A program made the position numbers and the translations under genes. A stretch of 64,000 nt of DNA, from assembly GCA_963658085.1 (NCBI GenBank), contig CAVKOU010000010.1:3271-67270 (forward strand). Direction: 5' to 3'. The notes below the pieces were generated by a model that was given only the letters and a program-made list of their open reading frames with translations, made no database searches and was not told the DNA's origin. This document shows positions 63,135-64,000 of this stretch, in pieces; the first letter of the stretch is position 1; each line of letters opens with the position of its first letter. The stretch comes from CAKRJP01 sp963658085 (GTDB lineage: Bacteria > Bacillota > Clostridia > Lachnospirales > Lachnospiraceae).

Positions 63135-63165
63135 GGTAATTTCCTTACCAACTGTTTTGATTATA
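63135..63165 (-). promoter_or_regulatory. mglB promoter region with inverted repeat
   Basis: Clear TATAAT (63160-63165, minus strand) without a good -35 box, suggesting activation, plausibly by the adjacent AraC-type regulator. GGTAA-5-TTACC inverted repeat (63135-63149) follows just downstream, where a repressor could sit. The leader to mglB is about 55 bases with GGGAGG before the ATG. Confidence 0.5.
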
Positions 63166-63280
63166 ATGCCTATACACATTCGAAAGAATAGAATATTTTT
63201 GGATGAACTATTAAATTTTTAAGGTTTTCTTTAATTTATTTATATATTTTCCACTATTCCAACCTTTCAAAAATTCTTGT

Positions 63281-63805
63281 TTATAAGCAGCGACCAAGCT
63301 GCTTTATCTCGGCAATTGCATCTGCATTATTACTCAAATCTGTTCTGTCGCTTGCGGAATATGATTTCATAAACCACATATCCCAGGACAGGTAATCTGC
63401 CATGCACTGGAACTGCTTATGAATCAGTTCATACTGGATACTGTCAACCGAATCAGCCCCAACAACAAGGACACCGACTTTCTTATTTTTCAGATGCAGA
63501 CCCTTGCAATAGCATTTATCAATAATGAGTTTCAGCTGTGCTGACATCCCCCACCAATAAACAGGTGTAGCAAAGATAATCACATCCGCTGCAACGATTT
63601 TATCTATGGTCGGATTCGTATCATCCTGATCAACACATCCCTTGTTGCATTGACAGACTCCGCAGCCTTTACATGGAGCGATATTTAGTTTTTCGGGTGC
63701 AATAATTTCTATCTCACTTCCTTCTGCAACGCCTTCTACGAATGCCTGAATTGCTGTTGCTGTGTTTCCTTTTCTTGCACTTCCATTTATGATTACTATT
63801 TTCAT
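63281..63805 (-). CDS. Flavodoxin-like iron-sulfur flavoprotein / NADPH-dependent FMN reductase
   Basis: 174 residues: IINGSARKGNTATAI at the N-terminus binds FMN phosphate. A cysteine cluster CKGCGVCQCNKGC (about 45-57) fits a 4Fe-4S site as in iron-sulfur flavoproteins. FATPVYWWGMSAQLKLIIDKCY near 80-101 is the second flavin loop. Such proteins shuttle electrons to quinones, FMN or other acceptors in anaerobes. It stands alone, 181 bp upstream of mglB on the same strand. Confidence 0.9.
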   Translation of the reverse strand: MKIVIINGSARKGNTATAIQAFVEGVAEGSEIEIIAPEKLNIAPCKGCGVCQCNKGCVDQDDTNPTIDKIVAADVIIFATPVYWWGMSAQLKLIIDKCYCKGLHLKNKKVGVLVVGADSVDSIQYELIHKQFQCMADYLSWDMWFMKSYSASDRTDLSNNADAIAEIKQLGRCL

Positions 63806-64000
63806 ATTACTTTGACTCCTTCCTCTTTTCTGTGATTTTTTTACTTCAAGAACTTATAGCAATGTCCTGAAATTGCCGCAGAATTGAAATACTCACGCTT
63901 ATCAACATTTCGACAAATCAAACATATACTGAAGAAAGCATCGAGAAAACAAATGTATTATGTTGGCAGCATTTCAATCTTCAGTCGGATATTGTTCCGG

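Noticed and set aside
63806..64000. Short minus-strand open stretches near the right edge, including one ending in ISGHCYKFLK
   Set aside because: The longest stretch is under 40 codons, with stops in all frames and no ribosome site. It could be the tail of a decayed gene or chance; not enough to call.

Overview
The window is about 64 kb of a low-GC Gram-positive chromosome. Gene content points to the Clostridia, most likely Lachnospiraceae: ClpC, type B dihydroorotate dehydrogenase with PyrK, AddAB, SecG-RNase R-SmpB-tmRNA, CdaR- and YtrA-type regulators, DUF368, and AraC/YesM and LytTR/AgrC-type two-component systems. The family assignment is inferred from gene content and style, not from a marker gene. 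There is no phage, transposon, CRISPR or integrase signal. Every gene but one (a yitT-like gene at 38312-39154) is read from the minus strand.

Housekeeping part (1-33 kb), in descending coordinates. A GntR/YtrA-type repressor is followed directly by clpC, which runs off the left edge. Next come purE-purM-purN-purD behind an M29-like aminopeptidase gene, then pyrF-pyrK-pyrD-pyrE with small membrane genes (a 50-residue protein, VanZ-like, and a four-helix protein). A cell-wall block follows: CdaR-like regulator, ftsE, ftsX, an EnvC/M23 peptidase and a CtpA protease. Then come a WecG/TagA-like glycosyltransferase, addB-addA, dapF (with both catalytic cysteines replaced by serine), hisH-hisF-ung-TPR lipoprotein-hflX, and an OmpR-type two-component system.

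Middle part (33-41 kb). The classic secG-rnr-smpB-ssrA group is present, with a YicG/TRIC-like and a YoaK-like membrane gene inserted between smpB and ssrA. The divergent yitT, a DUF3877-like gene and a DUF368 gene follow.

Carbohydrate part (41-63 kb). An operon holds a cytoplasmic GH3 glycosidase, a LytTR response regulator and an AgrC-type kinase. A second transcription unit holds a membrane-tethered, domain-swapped GH3 enzyme and a GtrA-like protein. Both units carry the same promoter layout, two direct repeats 20-21 bp apart at a fixed distance from the -10 box, which suggests the LytTR regulator controls both. Then come galK-galT for the Leloir pathway, and a sensing operon of AraC-type regulator, YesM-type kinase and two periplasmic-type sugar-binding proteins. 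The mglB-mglA-mglC galactose ABC transporter lies next to it. A flavodoxin-like Fe-S protein closes the window.

The most striking observation is that MglB is a circular permutant of the galactose-binding protein fold. Its normal N-terminal segment sits at the C-terminus behind a linker, while the ligand residues are kept. Its partner MglC carries a roughly 220-residue predicted cytoplasmic coiled-coil extension. The neighbouring sensor operon encodes a normally ordered homologue, so the permutation can be read by comparison inside the window.
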